DNA of 48,845 nt, taken from assembly GCA_016213775.1 (NCBI GenBank), contig JACQZR010000122.1:1-48845 (forward strand), in the 5' to 3' direction. The notes beneath the pieces are model-generated. The model did no database searches. It saw only the letters and a program-made list of their open reading frames with translations, and was not told the origin of the DNA. Shown here in pieces: positions 1 through 7,948 of the stretch (its first letter is position 1; every line of letters begins with the position of its first letter). Origin of the DNA: Acidobacteriota bacterium. Its GTDB lineage: Bacteria; Acidobacteriota; Terriglobia; Bryobacterales; Bryobacteraceae. The position numbers were made by a program, and so were the translations under genes.

Positions 1-441
1 AACGCCGAGGATGTGGACGCCGCGCTGCTCTCGAAGATTCGCATCGAGGAGGAGACGCCGGCCGAGGTCGATCCCTTCGAGGCGGTAAAGTGCATCGAGC
101 AGATAGCACAAGCCGAGGTGGACGATGTGGTCCATGTCGGCGACGCGTTCCGCGTGACCACGCGCGTGCTGGGCGGCACAACCGTCCATTTGCTCCGCAT
201 GCCGTCCGCAAAGGACGTGTTCGAATACCGGCGCGCGTTCGCGCGGGTGCTGGACCTGCCATTCAATAAGCAGGAACTGACCATTAACCTGCACGCGGCG
301 GGAGAGCTATATAAGAAGCTCCGTCAGGCTACCGAAGGTTACGCCAGCGAGGCGCCCATCATTCACCAGGCAGTCGCCATCAAAGCCGCGATCGACGTGC
401 TCGACGCGGGATTCCAGGAGGACCGCGACCCAAACTTCTGA
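1..441 (+). CDS. Phage tail assembly chaperone, G-like (5' partial)
   Basis: The frame is open from the first base of the window, so the true start probably lies upstream; the first internal start is a GTG at 13. About 146 residues are visible, acidic at the N-terminus and rich in alanine-rich helical stretches. I assign the role from position, not from a sequence motif: the gene lies just before the tape measure gene and ends at a canonical -1 slippery heptamer (429-435). The overlapping second frame runs on to 770, which is the arrangement of lambda G/GT. In such phages the short form and the frameshifted long form both coat the tape measure protein and recruit the tail tube subunit. Similarity to a named chaperone family was not tested. 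Confidence 0.7.
   Translation, partial: NAEDVDAALLSKIRIEEETPAEVDPFEAVKCIEQIAQAEVDDVVHVGDAFRVTTRVLGGTTVHLLRMPSAKDVFEYRRAFARVLDLPFNKQELTINLHAAGELYKKLRQATEGYASEAPIIHQAVAIKAAIDVLDAGFQEDRDPNF
429..435 (+). other. Programmed -1 ribosomal frameshift site (C CCA AAC)
   Basis: In the frame of the upstream gene the bases read C CCA AAC, an X XXY YYZ heptamer. Slipping back one base re-pairs CCA on CCC and AAC on AAA. The zero-frame stop TGA follows at 439-441. The -1 frame is open here and continues to 770, so slippage would give a C-terminal extension of about 111 residues. Such sites are well known between the tail chaperone and tape measure genes of long-tailed phages. Confidence 0.75.
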
Positions 442-770
442 ACGCCGAGTGGCCGGACAATCCGTCGCTCCGCTATCTCGTCTACTGGGTGCTTCGCCGC
501 GACGATCTCTGCAACCCGCAACTCTGTCCCGACGCGCCGGATGGCGAGCGCTGTGATCACTGCCCGTTGAACCGAATCGATGAAGCGCAGAACAGCGAGA
601 CCGGAATCCTCATTCGCCGTGCGCTGGATATGCGTGCGGCATTGAAGCTCGGCATACGGATCTCCCTTGAGGAGATCCGTGCCGATGAATTCGCGGCGAT
701 GCAGATCCTCGAAGAAGAGCAGGACCGGCGCGAGCGGGAACAGACTCCAGGACACCATGGCCAGCAGTAG
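435..770 (+). CDS. T-like frameshift extension of the tail assembly chaperone
   Basis: This is the -1 frame reached from the slippery site and read through to the TGA at 768-770. It overlaps the tape measure start (757) by 14 bases. The segment begins LLNAEWPDNPSLRYLVYW and carries a cysteine group C-N-P-Q-L-C followed by C-D-H-C, which could bind a metal, then a charged helical tail. An internal GTG at 489 could start a free 93-residue protein, but no ribosome binding site precedes it, which favours expression as a G-T fusion. In lambda the T part contacts the tape measure protein. Role by synteny; the fusion itself is inferred. Confidence 0.65.
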   Translation, partial: LLNAEWPDNPSLRYLVYWVLRRDDLCNPQLCPDAPDGERCDHCPLNRIDEAQNSETGILIRRALDMRAALKLGIRISLEEIRADEFAAMQILEEEQDRREREQTPGHHGQQ

Positions 771-3700
771 TCAGGTCGAACTGGTCGTCACCGTCGAGGT
801 GGACAAGGCGAACCAGTCGATCAAGAGCGTCAACGCAAATCTGTCGAGCATCGAGAGCACCGCCGCGAAAAGTGCGCGCGGCGCGGCGGCGGGGATCGAC
901 GGAATGACGGCCGCGATGGTAAAGGGCGCCACAGCCGGCAACCTGCTCGCGGATGCCATCAAGACCGCTCTGCACTGGGTGAAGGAGTTCACCATCGAGG
1001 CGGTGAAAGACGCGGCTCATGTCGAGCGATTGGAGATGGCGAACGTCGCCCTTGCGAAGGCCCACGGCATCTCAGCCGAGGCTGCAAAAGCAGCATCCAA
1101 AGCGGTGCAGGATCTGAACTTCGAGGACGAGGTCGCCATCCGGACGATCAATCGGTTGATCGTCGCTGATTTGGGATTGGAGAAAGCCGAGGGACTGGCG
1201 AAACTCGCCAAAGACGCGGCGGTGCTCGATGAGAAGCTGTCCGCCCCCGAGGCCCTCGAAGGCATCTTGCGCGCGATCGAGATGGGTAATGAGCGCGCAC
1301 TGAAGCAACTCGGCATCAAGGTCCAGTTCGATAAGCAGATCGAGCTCGCCGAACTGAGGCTCGGCCGGACGCTGTCCGAAAACGAGCGGGTCCAACTCCG
1401 TTATAACGCGGTGGTGCAGGCCGGCTCTGCAATCCAGGGATCGGCGGCTGCTGCTGCCGGAACCGCCGAGGCGCAGATGTCGCGCCTCGCCCAGGAGATC
1501 CGGGATCTGCGGAAGGAGATCGGACAGCAGTTTGTCGATGAGTTTCTGGCCATCATCAAAGCCCTGCGCGAGATGGTCAAGTGGCTGGGCGAGAACATCG
1601 GCCTGCTGGAGAAGCTTGCGCAAGTGGCATTGATGGTGGGCGGTGTTCTGGCCACCTACAAGATCGTGACCGGGATCATGGCGATCACGAAGGCCGTCGA
1701 GGGGCTGACCGTGGCGATGGCCGCTGGACGCCTCGCGATGCTTGGTAACCCGATGGCGCTCCTGGTTACCGGTGTGGCTGTTAGCGGCGCGATCATCTAC
1801 AAGCAGTACACCGACATGCAGGAGCAGATGGAGAACCGCTTCAAGGAGATGGAGCGGCAGGCACTCCGGCAGGACCTGCTCAGCGGCAAACTCAAAGTCG
1901 AAGACCTCAAGAAGCGTGGGATGCAGGACCAGGAAATCCGTGAACTGGTTCTCGGCCGGCGAATGATCCCAGGGATCGAAGATGAGTTGCCGTGGACCTA
2001 CGAAGGTCCAAAGCTCAAGATCAAAGGCTTGGGCGGTCAGGAGGACGTTGACGCTGAAATCGCGCGCCTGAAGCGCGCGAAAGAAACCCGCGAGTTTCAG
2101 ACCAAGTCCGAACAGGACGCACTCCAGTCCACGGCGCATGCGCGTGCGAAGGCTCTGCCGGGGTTCGCTGGCGAGGTCGCGGAGTTGAACGCGAAGATCC
2201 AGAAGTGGACCACCATGGATGACGGCAAGCGGGTTTCGTTGACCGCGAAGGCGTGGCACGCCGTTCTCGATGAACTGTCCGTGAAGTGGGAAGCATTCAA
2301 GCAGAAACTTCAGAAGGACAACCGTGAGGCACTTGCTGATTACCTGAAAGGCGAGGACGAAGCGCGCCAGCAGCGCATGCAGTGGGAGGCCGAACTTTTC
2401 CAGAAGCGGCTCCAGTACAACGAGGAGATCGCGCGCCAGAACCTCGATCATGTGAAGGACCAGCTTCAGGTCGAACAGCAGCGCGCGGGCTTCGAGCGCG
2501 ACGCGCGGCTCCGGACGTTGGAGGCCTACGACGCGCGCACGATCGAGCAGAAGACCTGGGTAGAGCAGCAAAAGGCGCAGATAGAGATCGACTACGTCGA
2601 GAAGGTCCACGAGATCAAGCAGCGGCTGTTCGATCTTGAAACCTCGGTGCGGGTGGTGGATTACGAACTCGAGATGAAGCGGCTCGGCTACAGGGCCGAT
2701 GAAATCCAACGGCGCATCGCGGAGTACACACAGCAGCGCGACGAGATCCGGCAGGCGAACCAGGAGGCAACGGACGCGGCTGTGGATGCCGCGCGCCAAA
2801 ACGCCGCCAACCGGACTGCCGGGATCATCCGCGACCACAACCAAAAGATCTTCGATTCGCTCAAACAGCAGGCTGGCGGCGTCTTCGATGCGCTACTGAC
2901 GAAGTCGCAGTCCATCTGGTCGGCCATCGGAAACTCCTTCAAGACGGCGCTGCTCACTGCCATCAAGGATGTGGTGACCTCGCGCGTCGCGGCCATGCTG
3001 ATGCAATTGTTCACCGGCCACAAGGTGTCTTTCGCGTCTGGCGGATCGGGCGGCGGTGGCTTGCTGAGCGGCATCGGCGGAATGCTGGGCGTCGGTGCCA
3101 TCCCGGTGTTCGGCTCAGGTGGCGGCGGGCCGATTCCCGGCGGCTCGGCTGGTGGATGGGGCACGCCACCGTTCGTTCCCACTGGCGGCGGAGGTGGCGG
3201 CTTCGGTGGATGGACGGGCGCGTCAAGCGCCGGCGGATTGTTTTCGAAGGCAGGTTGGGCCGGCACGCTGGCGAACCTTAAGTCCTTCTTCGGGATTGGC
3301 GGCAGCGTACGGTTGGCTCCGGGCGTGGCGACCACCTGGCAGGCGGCGACCCTCGGCCAGAAGTTCTCTGCCATCGGCAAGTCGAACGCTGCGCTGATGG
3401 GAGGAGCACTGCTGGCACTCGACGGCCTGCGGCGCGGCGGTTGGCTTGGTGTCGGCGAGACGACAGCGGGCGGCGCGCTTATCGGCTTCAAGTATGGCGG
3501 TCCCCTAGGCGCGGCCATCGGCGCGGGAATTGGATTCGCCGCCGGCATTGTGCGTCTCTTCGTGAAGGGCGCGCAGGAGAAGGCCCGCGAGAAGATTAAG
3601 GCGACCTATGGCGTCGATATCTCGGACAAGGGACTGCTGAAGCAGATTGTGGACACCGCCAAGTCCGCGTTCGGCGGCAATCTCGATATGGCGATCCGCT

Positions 3701-4077
3701 CGCCGCAGATCCGCGACCTGATCCAGTTGTACGCCATGACCACCGGCCAGAAGCCCACTGGCATGCCGGGTACGATGACTCCGATCTCGCTGGTCCAGAC
3801 GGGCGGCGGGCTGTTCCAGGCGACCCAGTACAACAATGGCACGCCGTTGTCCGGACTGGCTGGTCTGCCGTCGCTCGACAAGGTCGGCGGCGGTGCGGCC
3901 ACGAACGCAGGCGGGACGATCGTGATTCCGCTTTCTATCGACTCGCAGGCAGTCGGCAATGTTGTGATTCAGAACGGTCGCGTGGTTACACAGGGCGCGA
4001 TCACTGCCATGAAGAGCAACGCAGGCCGGCGAGAGATGACTGCTCTCCAGTTGGCTCCAGGGACACTGGTGTCGTGA
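757..4077 (+). CDS. Phage tail tape measure protein
   Basis: The 1106-residue protein sets tail length and is ejected with the DNA. I place the start at the ATG at 757 rather than an in-frame one at 667, because 757 overlaps the end of the frameshifted chaperone as usual and begins a typical amphipathic N-terminus (MASSSQVELVVTVEVDKA). Residues about 20-280 are alanine-rich helices. Residues 286-348 form a long hydrophobic block, 511-690 are charged coiled-coil-like helices, 758-828 are very rich in glycine and proline, and 908-938 form a second hydrophobic segment. This mix of coiled coil and a few membrane-like segments is characteristic of tape measure proteins. No peptidase or lysozyme motif was noticed inside it. 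Confidence 0.9.
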   Translation: MASSSQVELVVTVEVDKANQSIKSVNANLSSIESTAAKSARGAAAGIDGMTAAMVKGATAGNLLADAIKTALHWVKEFTIEAVKDAAHVERLEMANVALAKAHGISAEAAKAASKAVQDLNFEDEVAIRTINRLIVADLGLEKAEGLAKLAKDAAVLDEKLSAPEALEGILRAIEMGNERALKQLGIKVQFDKQIELAELRLGRTLSENERVQLRYNAVVQAGSAIQGSAAAAAGTAEAQMSRLAQEIRDLRKEIGQQFVDEFLAIIKALREMVKWLGENIGLLEKLAQVALMVGGVLATYKIVTGIMAITKAVEGLTVAMAAGRLAMLGNPMALLVTGVAVSGAIIYKQYTDMQEQMENRFKEMERQALRQDLLSGKLKVEDLKKRGMQDQEIRELVLGRRMIPGIEDELPWTYEGPKLKIKGLGGQEDVDAEIARLKRAKETREFQTKSEQDALQSTAHARAKALPGFAGEVAELNAKIQKWTTMDDGKRVSLTAKAWHAVLDELSVKWEAFKQKLQKDNREALADYLKGEDEARQQRMQWEAELFQKRLQYNEEIARQNLDHVKDQLQVEQQRAGFERDARLRTLEAYDARTIEQKTWVEQQKAQIEIDYVEKVHEIKQRLFDLETSVRVVDYELEMKRLGYRADEIQRRIAEYTQQRDEIRQANQEATDAAVDAARQNAANRTAGIIRDHNQKIFDSLKQQAGGVFDALLTKSQSIWSAIGNSFKTALLTAIKDVVTSRVAAMLMQLFTGHKVSFASGGSGGGGLLSGIGGMLGVGAIPVFGSGGGGPIPGGSAGGWGTPPFVPTGGGGGGFGGWTGASSAGGLFSKAGWAGTLANLKSFFGIGGSVRLAPGVATTWQAATLGQKFSAIGKSNAALMGGALLALDGLRRGGWLGVGETTAGGALIGFKYGGPLGAAIGAGIGFAAGIVRLFVKGAQEKAREKIKATYGVDISDKGLLKQIVDTAKSAFGGNLDMAIRSPQIRDLIQLYAMTTGQKPTGMPGTMTPISLVQTGGGLFQATQYNNGTPLSGLAGLPSLDKVGGGAATNAGGTIVIPLSIDSQAVGNVVIQNGRVVTQGAITAMKSNAGRREMTALQLAPGTLVS

Positions 4078-4478
4078 TGCCTGGCGCGGTGCAGAACGCG
4101 GCTCCCGCGACGGTGATGCCGCAGTCCTTGTGCCGCGCGTTCGTTCATGAGCGCGCTTACCCGCTGATCGAGAACGAGTACAGGAACGGAGAATCACAAC
4201 GCTCAGTGCTCGCGACCAACAGCCGGAAGCGATGGCGGTTGGCAAAGCGTCTGCCGCTAGCCGCGCTGCAAGTGCTCCGCGATTTCTACGATGCGCGGAA
4301 TGGGGCTGCGGAGGCGTTCTACTTTTACGACCCGTACGAGACCACCCCGAAGTTCTCGTATGACCCCACCGGCGAATCGACGGTGGGTCGTTACACGGTC
4401 CGGTTCAACAGCGAGTGGAATCAGTCGTGCGAGCCGGGGCGCGCGAGCGTGAACATCGAACTGATTGAACTCGCATAA
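4077..4478 (+). CDS. DUF2460-like minor tail protein
   Basis: The ATG overlaps the tape measure stop (TGATG); a GTG at 4074 is an alternative. The 133-residue protein has the pattern of the DUF2460/distal-tail type: an L-x-x-F-Y-D-A-R-N-G segment followed by an aromatic F-Y-F-Y-D-P strand, near residues 69-84, and a C-terminal strand-rich half with RYTVRFNSEW. Such proteins join the tail tube to the tip complex. The first part of the large hub protein at 7941 shows a related pattern, so the two may be paralogous distal-tail modules. Family placement is by eye. Confidence 0.6.
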   Translation: MPGAVQNAAPATVMPQSLCRAFVHERAYPLIENEYRNGESQRSVLATNSRKRWRLAKRLPLAALQVLRDFYDARNGAAEAFYFYDPYETTPKFSYDPTGESTVGRYTVRFNSEWNQSCEPGRASVNIELIELA

Positions 4479-4495
4479 GCCACGGGAGACGCAGC

Positions 4496-4879
4496 ATGTC
4501 CTTTTCTGCTTACCTCGATCAGAAGATCCTTGAAAAAGCATTCCTCGGACAGGACTTCTCCATCACTGCCCGCTGGTGCAGTCTACATACCGCCGATACC
4601 GGCAAGACCGGTGCGAGTGAGGCCTCCGGCGGACCGTATGTCAGGCAGTCGGCAGACTCGTACACGCCGGTCGATGATAGCGGGAGCGCCAAAAGAGTCC
4701 GCAACACCATCGTGCTTTCGTTCCAGGTGTCGGCTGGAACGTACACGCACATCGGCCTGTGGGACGCACAAGGCGGCGGCAACTTCCTGGGCGGCGGCGC
4801 GCTCTCCGCGCCCGCCACAGTGAACGACGGCGACTTCGTGATCATTCGCGAGAACGATCTCTCGATCTTGCAGGACTAG
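4496..4879 (+). CDS. Small phage tail (fibre-associated) protein
   Basis: The 127-residue protein starts with an amphipathic helix (MSFSAYLDQKILEKAFLGQ). It continues with the pattern SLHTADTGKTGASEASGGPYVRQ, split here as S-L-H-T-A-D, G-A-S-E-A-S-G-G-P-Y-V-R-Q, then T-H-I-G-L-W-D-A and a closing T-V-N-D-G-D. This pattern recurs in small proteins annotated as phage tail fibre proteins in many siphoviruses. The ribosome binding site is a GGGAGA stretch before the ATG. It sits in the middle of the tail tip operon, so a structural role at the tip or fibre is likely; its exact position in the virion is unknown. Confidence 0.65.
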   Translation: MSFSAYLDQKILEKAFLGQDFSITARWCSLHTADTGKTGASEASGGPYVRQSADSYTPVDDSGSAKRVRNTIVLSFQVSAGTYTHIGLWDAQGGGNFLGGGALSAPATVNDGDFVIIRENDLSILQD

Positions 4880-4888
4880 GAAACGTGC

Positions 4889-5365
4889 ATGTCCACGATC
4901 CGTACGCAATTCGGGCCGGTCACCAACTTCAGCATCACGCTGAATGGACTCGCCACCAGTGCCGCCCGCAGTTCGGCGAAGGTCGAGAATCAGGACACTC
5001 GGTACGTCGACGCCATCTGCCAGTTCAAGATCAAGCCCGCGTCGGGTAGCCTTGGCGATCGCTACGGCGTTTACGTTTTTGCGTGGGGCGCAACCGACGA
5101 CGCGTCTCCGATCTATCCGGCGGGAGTCACCGGCGTCGATGAGGCGGTCTCGGTCACTCTCGAAACGCTCGCCATCCGTGAAATCGGCTCGCTGTATGTC
5201 CCTGCGTCGGGCATTCTGATCAGCCCGCCATTCTCGGTCGCACAGGCCTTCGGCAACGTCCTTCCTCCCGTGTGGGGAGTGCTGGCTGTGAACCGGTGCG
5301 GCTTGGCACTCGATGCGACGGACAACGTCGCCTTCTGGCGTGGCGTGCAGTTCGAGGTTGTCTGA
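4889..5365 (+). CDS. Hypothetical phage tail protein
   Basis: No family was recognised in this 158-residue protein. It is rich in beta-strand-like segments and small residues, has no signal peptide or membrane helix, and contains single aromatic repeats such as V-Y-V-F-A-W-G. It follows the previous gene by 9 bases, and its stop overlaps the next start (TGATG), so it is translated as part of the tail tip operon. A structural role in the tail tip is inferred only from position. Confidence 0.6.
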   Translation: MSTIRTQFGPVTNFSITLNGLATSAARSSAKVENQDTRYVDAICQFKIKPASGSLGDRYGVYVFAWGATDDASPIYPAGVTGVDEAVSVTLETLAIREIGSLYVPASGILISPPFSVAQAFGNVLPPVWGVLAVNRCGLALDATDNVAFWRGVQFEVV

Positions 5366-6513
5366 TGCGACACCTGCACCTAAATCCCACCTCGGAGACA
5401 CTGTTCCCGACTGGTGCGTGCGAGCCGCATCCTGATTTCGGCTCGCCGCTCGGCAATGGCCTATACGCGCTATGGCTGCCGACGCGCGATCCGAGGATGT
5501 GGTTCAACCCGTGGCGGCTGAACGCCAAACGTGCCGCGATCCCGTTTGAATACTCGCCGGCTTACTTCCAGCGGCGGATGTTATTCGGCGCCCCGCCGTC
5601 CGGCCTCGCCGTTCCAACCGGATCGGGCGGGAATATTCCAACACCGTTCGGCGCGGCGCTCGCGTGCAGCAACGAACAGGTGGGCTGGTCCGGCAGTTCA
5701 TTGGCTGATGCGCCGGCGTTCACCGGTGATGGGACGGGCAAGACGATTTCAGTCTGCGTGTGGTTCCGGATCAACCGGCTGAACGGCACGGGCTTCCCGA
5801 CAATCTGCAGCACGAGCTATACGACCGGATGGTGGTTGGGCTTGCGAACGAGCACCGGTAAATACAAAGCCATCTTCCGAAACAGCACATCGCCGTATGG
5901 CCCGTTCGAGTGGGGCGCCTACAGCGGTGATTTCCGAAAGGTCAGTTGCGTGTCGTTCGTTCTCCCGCTCGACGCGAACACGACAGCCAGCGTGTATCAC
6001 AACGGAGTTCTGGCCGTGCAGGGGACGATCACGAATGCGAGTTCAGCTTCGGGCAGTGCTTCGGTGTTTCCCCTGTCGTCATCCACGCCAGGCATGTTCG
6101 TTGAGATCTTCGGCATCGCCTCGTGGACGAGGGCATTGTATCCGGACGAGATGCGTCAACTGGTGTCTGGCCCCCGCGTGCTGCTGGCCAAGCGTCAGAA
6201 CTTCTGGTACGGGCCGTTGCTCGCTTACCGGGTTGCGCAGGTGGCTGGCGGGTCTGGTATTGCCTCAGACCGTCGCGTCGGTGTGGCGCGAACCGTGGAG
6301 GTCCCTGGCAACGGCAGTTACTTCGCAACGGGATTCCGAGGATTGTCGCGGATGGCGCTGATCGCAGGGGCGTCGAGTCTGATCGCCCACTTGACGGCAG
6401 GACCGTCGCTGTTGCGCACATGGCTGATCCGGCGAGAGGCGCGCTCGATGTCAATTCCCGAAGAGCCGCGCACAATCACCGTGTCGTCTGAAAAGAGGAC
6501 CCTCGACGCGTGA
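5365..6513 (+). CDS. Phage protein with LamG/concanavalin A-like domain
   Basis: The start at 5365 is preferred over an in-frame one at 5272 because it overlaps the previous stop (TGATG). The protein has 382 residues. Residues about 115-275 show the jelly-roll lectin pattern: an ISVCVWFRIN strand, a G-W-W-L-G-L strand, then T-T-A-S-V-Y-H-N-G, a loop and E-I-F-G-I-A-S-W-T-R-A-L. The last segment is the hallmark end of LamG-type domains. The C-terminal part after residue 290 is a separate unrecognised region. A lectin fold in a tail gene suggests binding of a surface sugar, but the ligand is unknown. Confidence 0.7.
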   Translation: MRHLHLNPTSETLFPTGACEPHPDFGSPLGNGLYALWLPTRDPRMWFNPWRLNAKRAAIPFEYSPAYFQRRMLFGAPPSGLAVPTGSGGNIPTPFGAALACSNEQVGWSGSSLADAPAFTGDGTGKTISVCVWFRINRLNGTGFPTICSTSYTTGWWLGLRTSTGKYKAIFRNSTSPYGPFEWGAYSGDFRKVSCVSFVLPLDANTTASVYHNGVLAVQGTITNASSASGSASVFPLSSSTPGMFVEIFGIASWTRALYPDEMRQLVSGPRVLLAKRQNFWYGPLLAYRVAQVAGGSGIASDRRVGVARTVEVPGNGSYFATGFRGLSRMALIAGASSLIAHLTAGPSLLRTWLIRREARSMSIPEEPRTITVSSEKRTLDA

Positions 6514-6773
6514 CGTTCGCGAAGGACCCCAACTCGGTCCTCGATTACTCCATCGATTGGACCAGGTGGCTTGATGGTGATGCGATCGCAACGAGCGAGT
6601 GGATTGTGCCTGATGGCTTGACCAAGGTCACTGATGGCCGCACCACCAAGACAGCGACGGTCTGGCTGTCGAGTGGCTCTGCAGGCCAGTCGTACACAGT
6701 CACTAACCGAATCACAACGAGTGGCGGTCGGACTGAGGACCGCTCCTTCACCGTGAAGATCGAAGAACGCTAA
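6510..6773 (+). CDS. Phage fibre-tail adaptor-like protein
   Basis: The 87-residue protein starts at a GTG overlapping the previous stop (GTGA). It reads KDPNSVLDYSIDWTRWL at the start, then a T-V-W-L-S-S-G-S-A-G-Q-S-Y-T-V-T-N-R-I segment and G-G-R-T-E-D-R-S-F near the end. This compact beta-sandwich pattern is shared with small phage proteins annotated as fibre-tail adaptors. It probably joins a fibre or spike to the tail. The annotation is by recall of the pattern and was not searched. Confidence 0.6.
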   Translation: MTFAKDPNSVLDYSIDWTRWLDGDAIATSEWIVPDGLTKVTDGRTTKTATVWLSSGSAGQSYTVTNRITTSGGRTEDRSFTVKIEER

Positions 6774-6804
6774 CAACACCTCTCAACCAAAGGAAGGAAG
6801 CTCC

Positions 6805-7200
6805 ATGAAACGTGGAATTGTGCTTGTCGTCTTGTGTCTCGCGCTGGCGGTGATGATCGCCGCGCAAAGTGGATCGCCGTTGCTCATTCCCGTGTGGACC
6901 GGCGCACGGTACGTCTTCGCGAAACTCGGCCCGACGCTGGTGCTCAACGGCAACCAACTGGACGTTCTGTTGCCGCCAACCCCCGTTCGGCGGCAAGACG
7001 TTCTGCTCGTCTACGACACAGCCGCAGGCGGTTGGAAAGTGCCGGCGGGCGCGACCAACATCGTCGTCTATGTGAACGGCCTGCGCTACCGGCAGGGCTA
7101 CGACTATGTGATCACGAGCGGAGTCATCAAGGCCCAGTTCGACAACATGATTCCGGAGCACCAGGTCACCTGCGATTTCGACTCGACGACTGCGCCATGA
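6805..7200 (+). CDS. Small phage protein with signal peptide or N-terminal anchor
   Basis: A strong ribosome binding site (AAGGAAGGAAG) precedes the ATG, and the 31-base gap from the previous gene is large for this operon. The 131-residue product starts MKRGIVLVVLCLALAVMIAAQ, a good signal peptide or N-terminal membrane anchor with a possible cleavage after residues 20-21. The rest is beta-rich, with N-I-V-V-Y-V-N-G-L-R-Y-R-Q-G-Y-D-Y, a pattern seen in phage appendage domains. A secreted protein inside a tail module is unusual; it may be exported before lysis or coat the cell. Function not recognised. Confidence 0.6.
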   Translation: MKRGIVLVVLCLALAVMIAAQSGSPLLIPVWTGARYVFAKLGPTLVLNGNQLDVLLPPTPVRRQDVLLVYDTAAGGWKVPAGATNIVVYVNGLRYRQGYDYVITSGVIKAQFDNMIPEHQVTCDFDSTTAP

Positions 7201-7478
7201 CAAAGAGCGAAGCCGCGCGCCTGAAGCCATACCTGCACGAATGCGTGTGCGGGCGCGTGTACGAATCGCGCTACCGGCGGCGGGTGCTTGAATGCGCCCG
7301 TTGTCGGCGGCGCCGGAACGCTGTCGATGCGAAGAAACGGCGCGCAGACCCAGCCTTCGCGGCGCGTTGGCGAACACTCACCGCCGTCGCCCGCGCCTGG
7401 CGGCACTTCCGACATATCGCCCTTGATCTGTTTGGACCGGACGCCAATTTGAAGAGCAGCCTCAGCAGCATCCCATGA
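7197..7478 (+). CDS. Small basic protein with two CxC/CxxC pairs
   Basis: The start at 7197 overlaps the previous stop (ATGA); a longer reading in the same frame from 6834 has no support. The 93-residue protein has C-V-C near residue 17 and C-A-R-C near residue 34, a zinc-ribbon-like spacing, followed by an arginine-rich stretch and a helical tail. It is likely a small zinc-binding protein, perhaps nucleic-acid binding. It sits between the secreted protein and the glucosaminidase, and no family was recognised. Confidence 0.55.
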   Translation: MTKSEAARLKPYLHECVCGRVYESRYRRRVLECARCRRRRNAVDAKKRRADPAFAARWRTLTAVARAWRHFRHIALDLFGPDANLKSSLSSIP

Positions 7479-7948
7479 TAAACGACGGAAGCCAGAGACT
7501 TGCCGAAGTTGCGAAGATCGCAGTGCGCCTCGAGGCCGAAACGGGCGTGCCGGCGCAAATGCTCGTAGCGCAATGGGCTATCGAGTCACGCTGGGGAGCA
7601 AAGCCTGTCGGCAAATTCAACGTATTCGGCGTGAAGCGCGCCAAGCGGCACACGCAGTCTTGCAGCGCCGAGACGCGCGAGGTGATCGACGGCAAGGAAG
7701 TGACCACGGTTTGCGAATTCGCGGACTACGACTCGCCCGAGGACTCCTGCCGTGATTGCGCCTGGCTCATTACGCACGGCGCGCCATACCGCGCGGCATG
7801 GCGGCAGTACCGGGAAACCGGCGATCTTGCGGAACTGATCAAGTCCGTGGCCCGCGTGTACGCGACTGATCCAAACTACGCTCGGCTGGCTTCTCAGATT
7901 GCCGGGCAGGCGAACATCGCCGCAGCAATCAAAGCAGTCAATGCCTGA
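7475..7948 (+). CDS. GH73-type glucosaminidase (phage peptidoglycan hydrolase)
   Basis: The 157-residue protein matches the FlgJ/GH73 glucosaminidase core: A-Q-W-A-I-E-S-R-W-G with the expected catalytic glutamate at E37, then F-N-V-F-G-V-K, and the later F-A-D-Y-D-S-P-E-D-S and Y-A-T-D-P-N-Y segments. It would cut the N-acetylglucosaminyl linkage of peptidoglycan. It has no signal peptide and no cell-wall binding domain. It overlaps the genes on both sides (ATGA and ATGCCTGA). Its place between tail tip genes, not beside a holin, allows either an endolysin or a tail-borne lysin used at infection. Confidence 0.85.
   Translation: MINDGSQRLAEVAKIAVRLEAETGVPAQMLVAQWAIESRWGAKPVGKFNVFGVKRAKRHTQSCSAETREVIDGKEVTTVCEFADYDSPEDSCRDCAWLITHGAPYRAAWRQYRETGDLAELIKSVARVYATDPNYARLASQIAGQANIAAAIKAVNA

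Noticed and set aside
432-438. A AAC TTC as an alternative slippery site
   Set aside because: The second codon would not re-pair after slipping; C CCA AAC three bases earlier fits the rule fully.
1072-2844. Long open frame (590 codons) on the minus strand opposite the tape measure gene
   Set aside because: It is an effect of high GC and codon use opposite a real gene; its composition is rich in leucine, histidine and arginine without any fold pattern.
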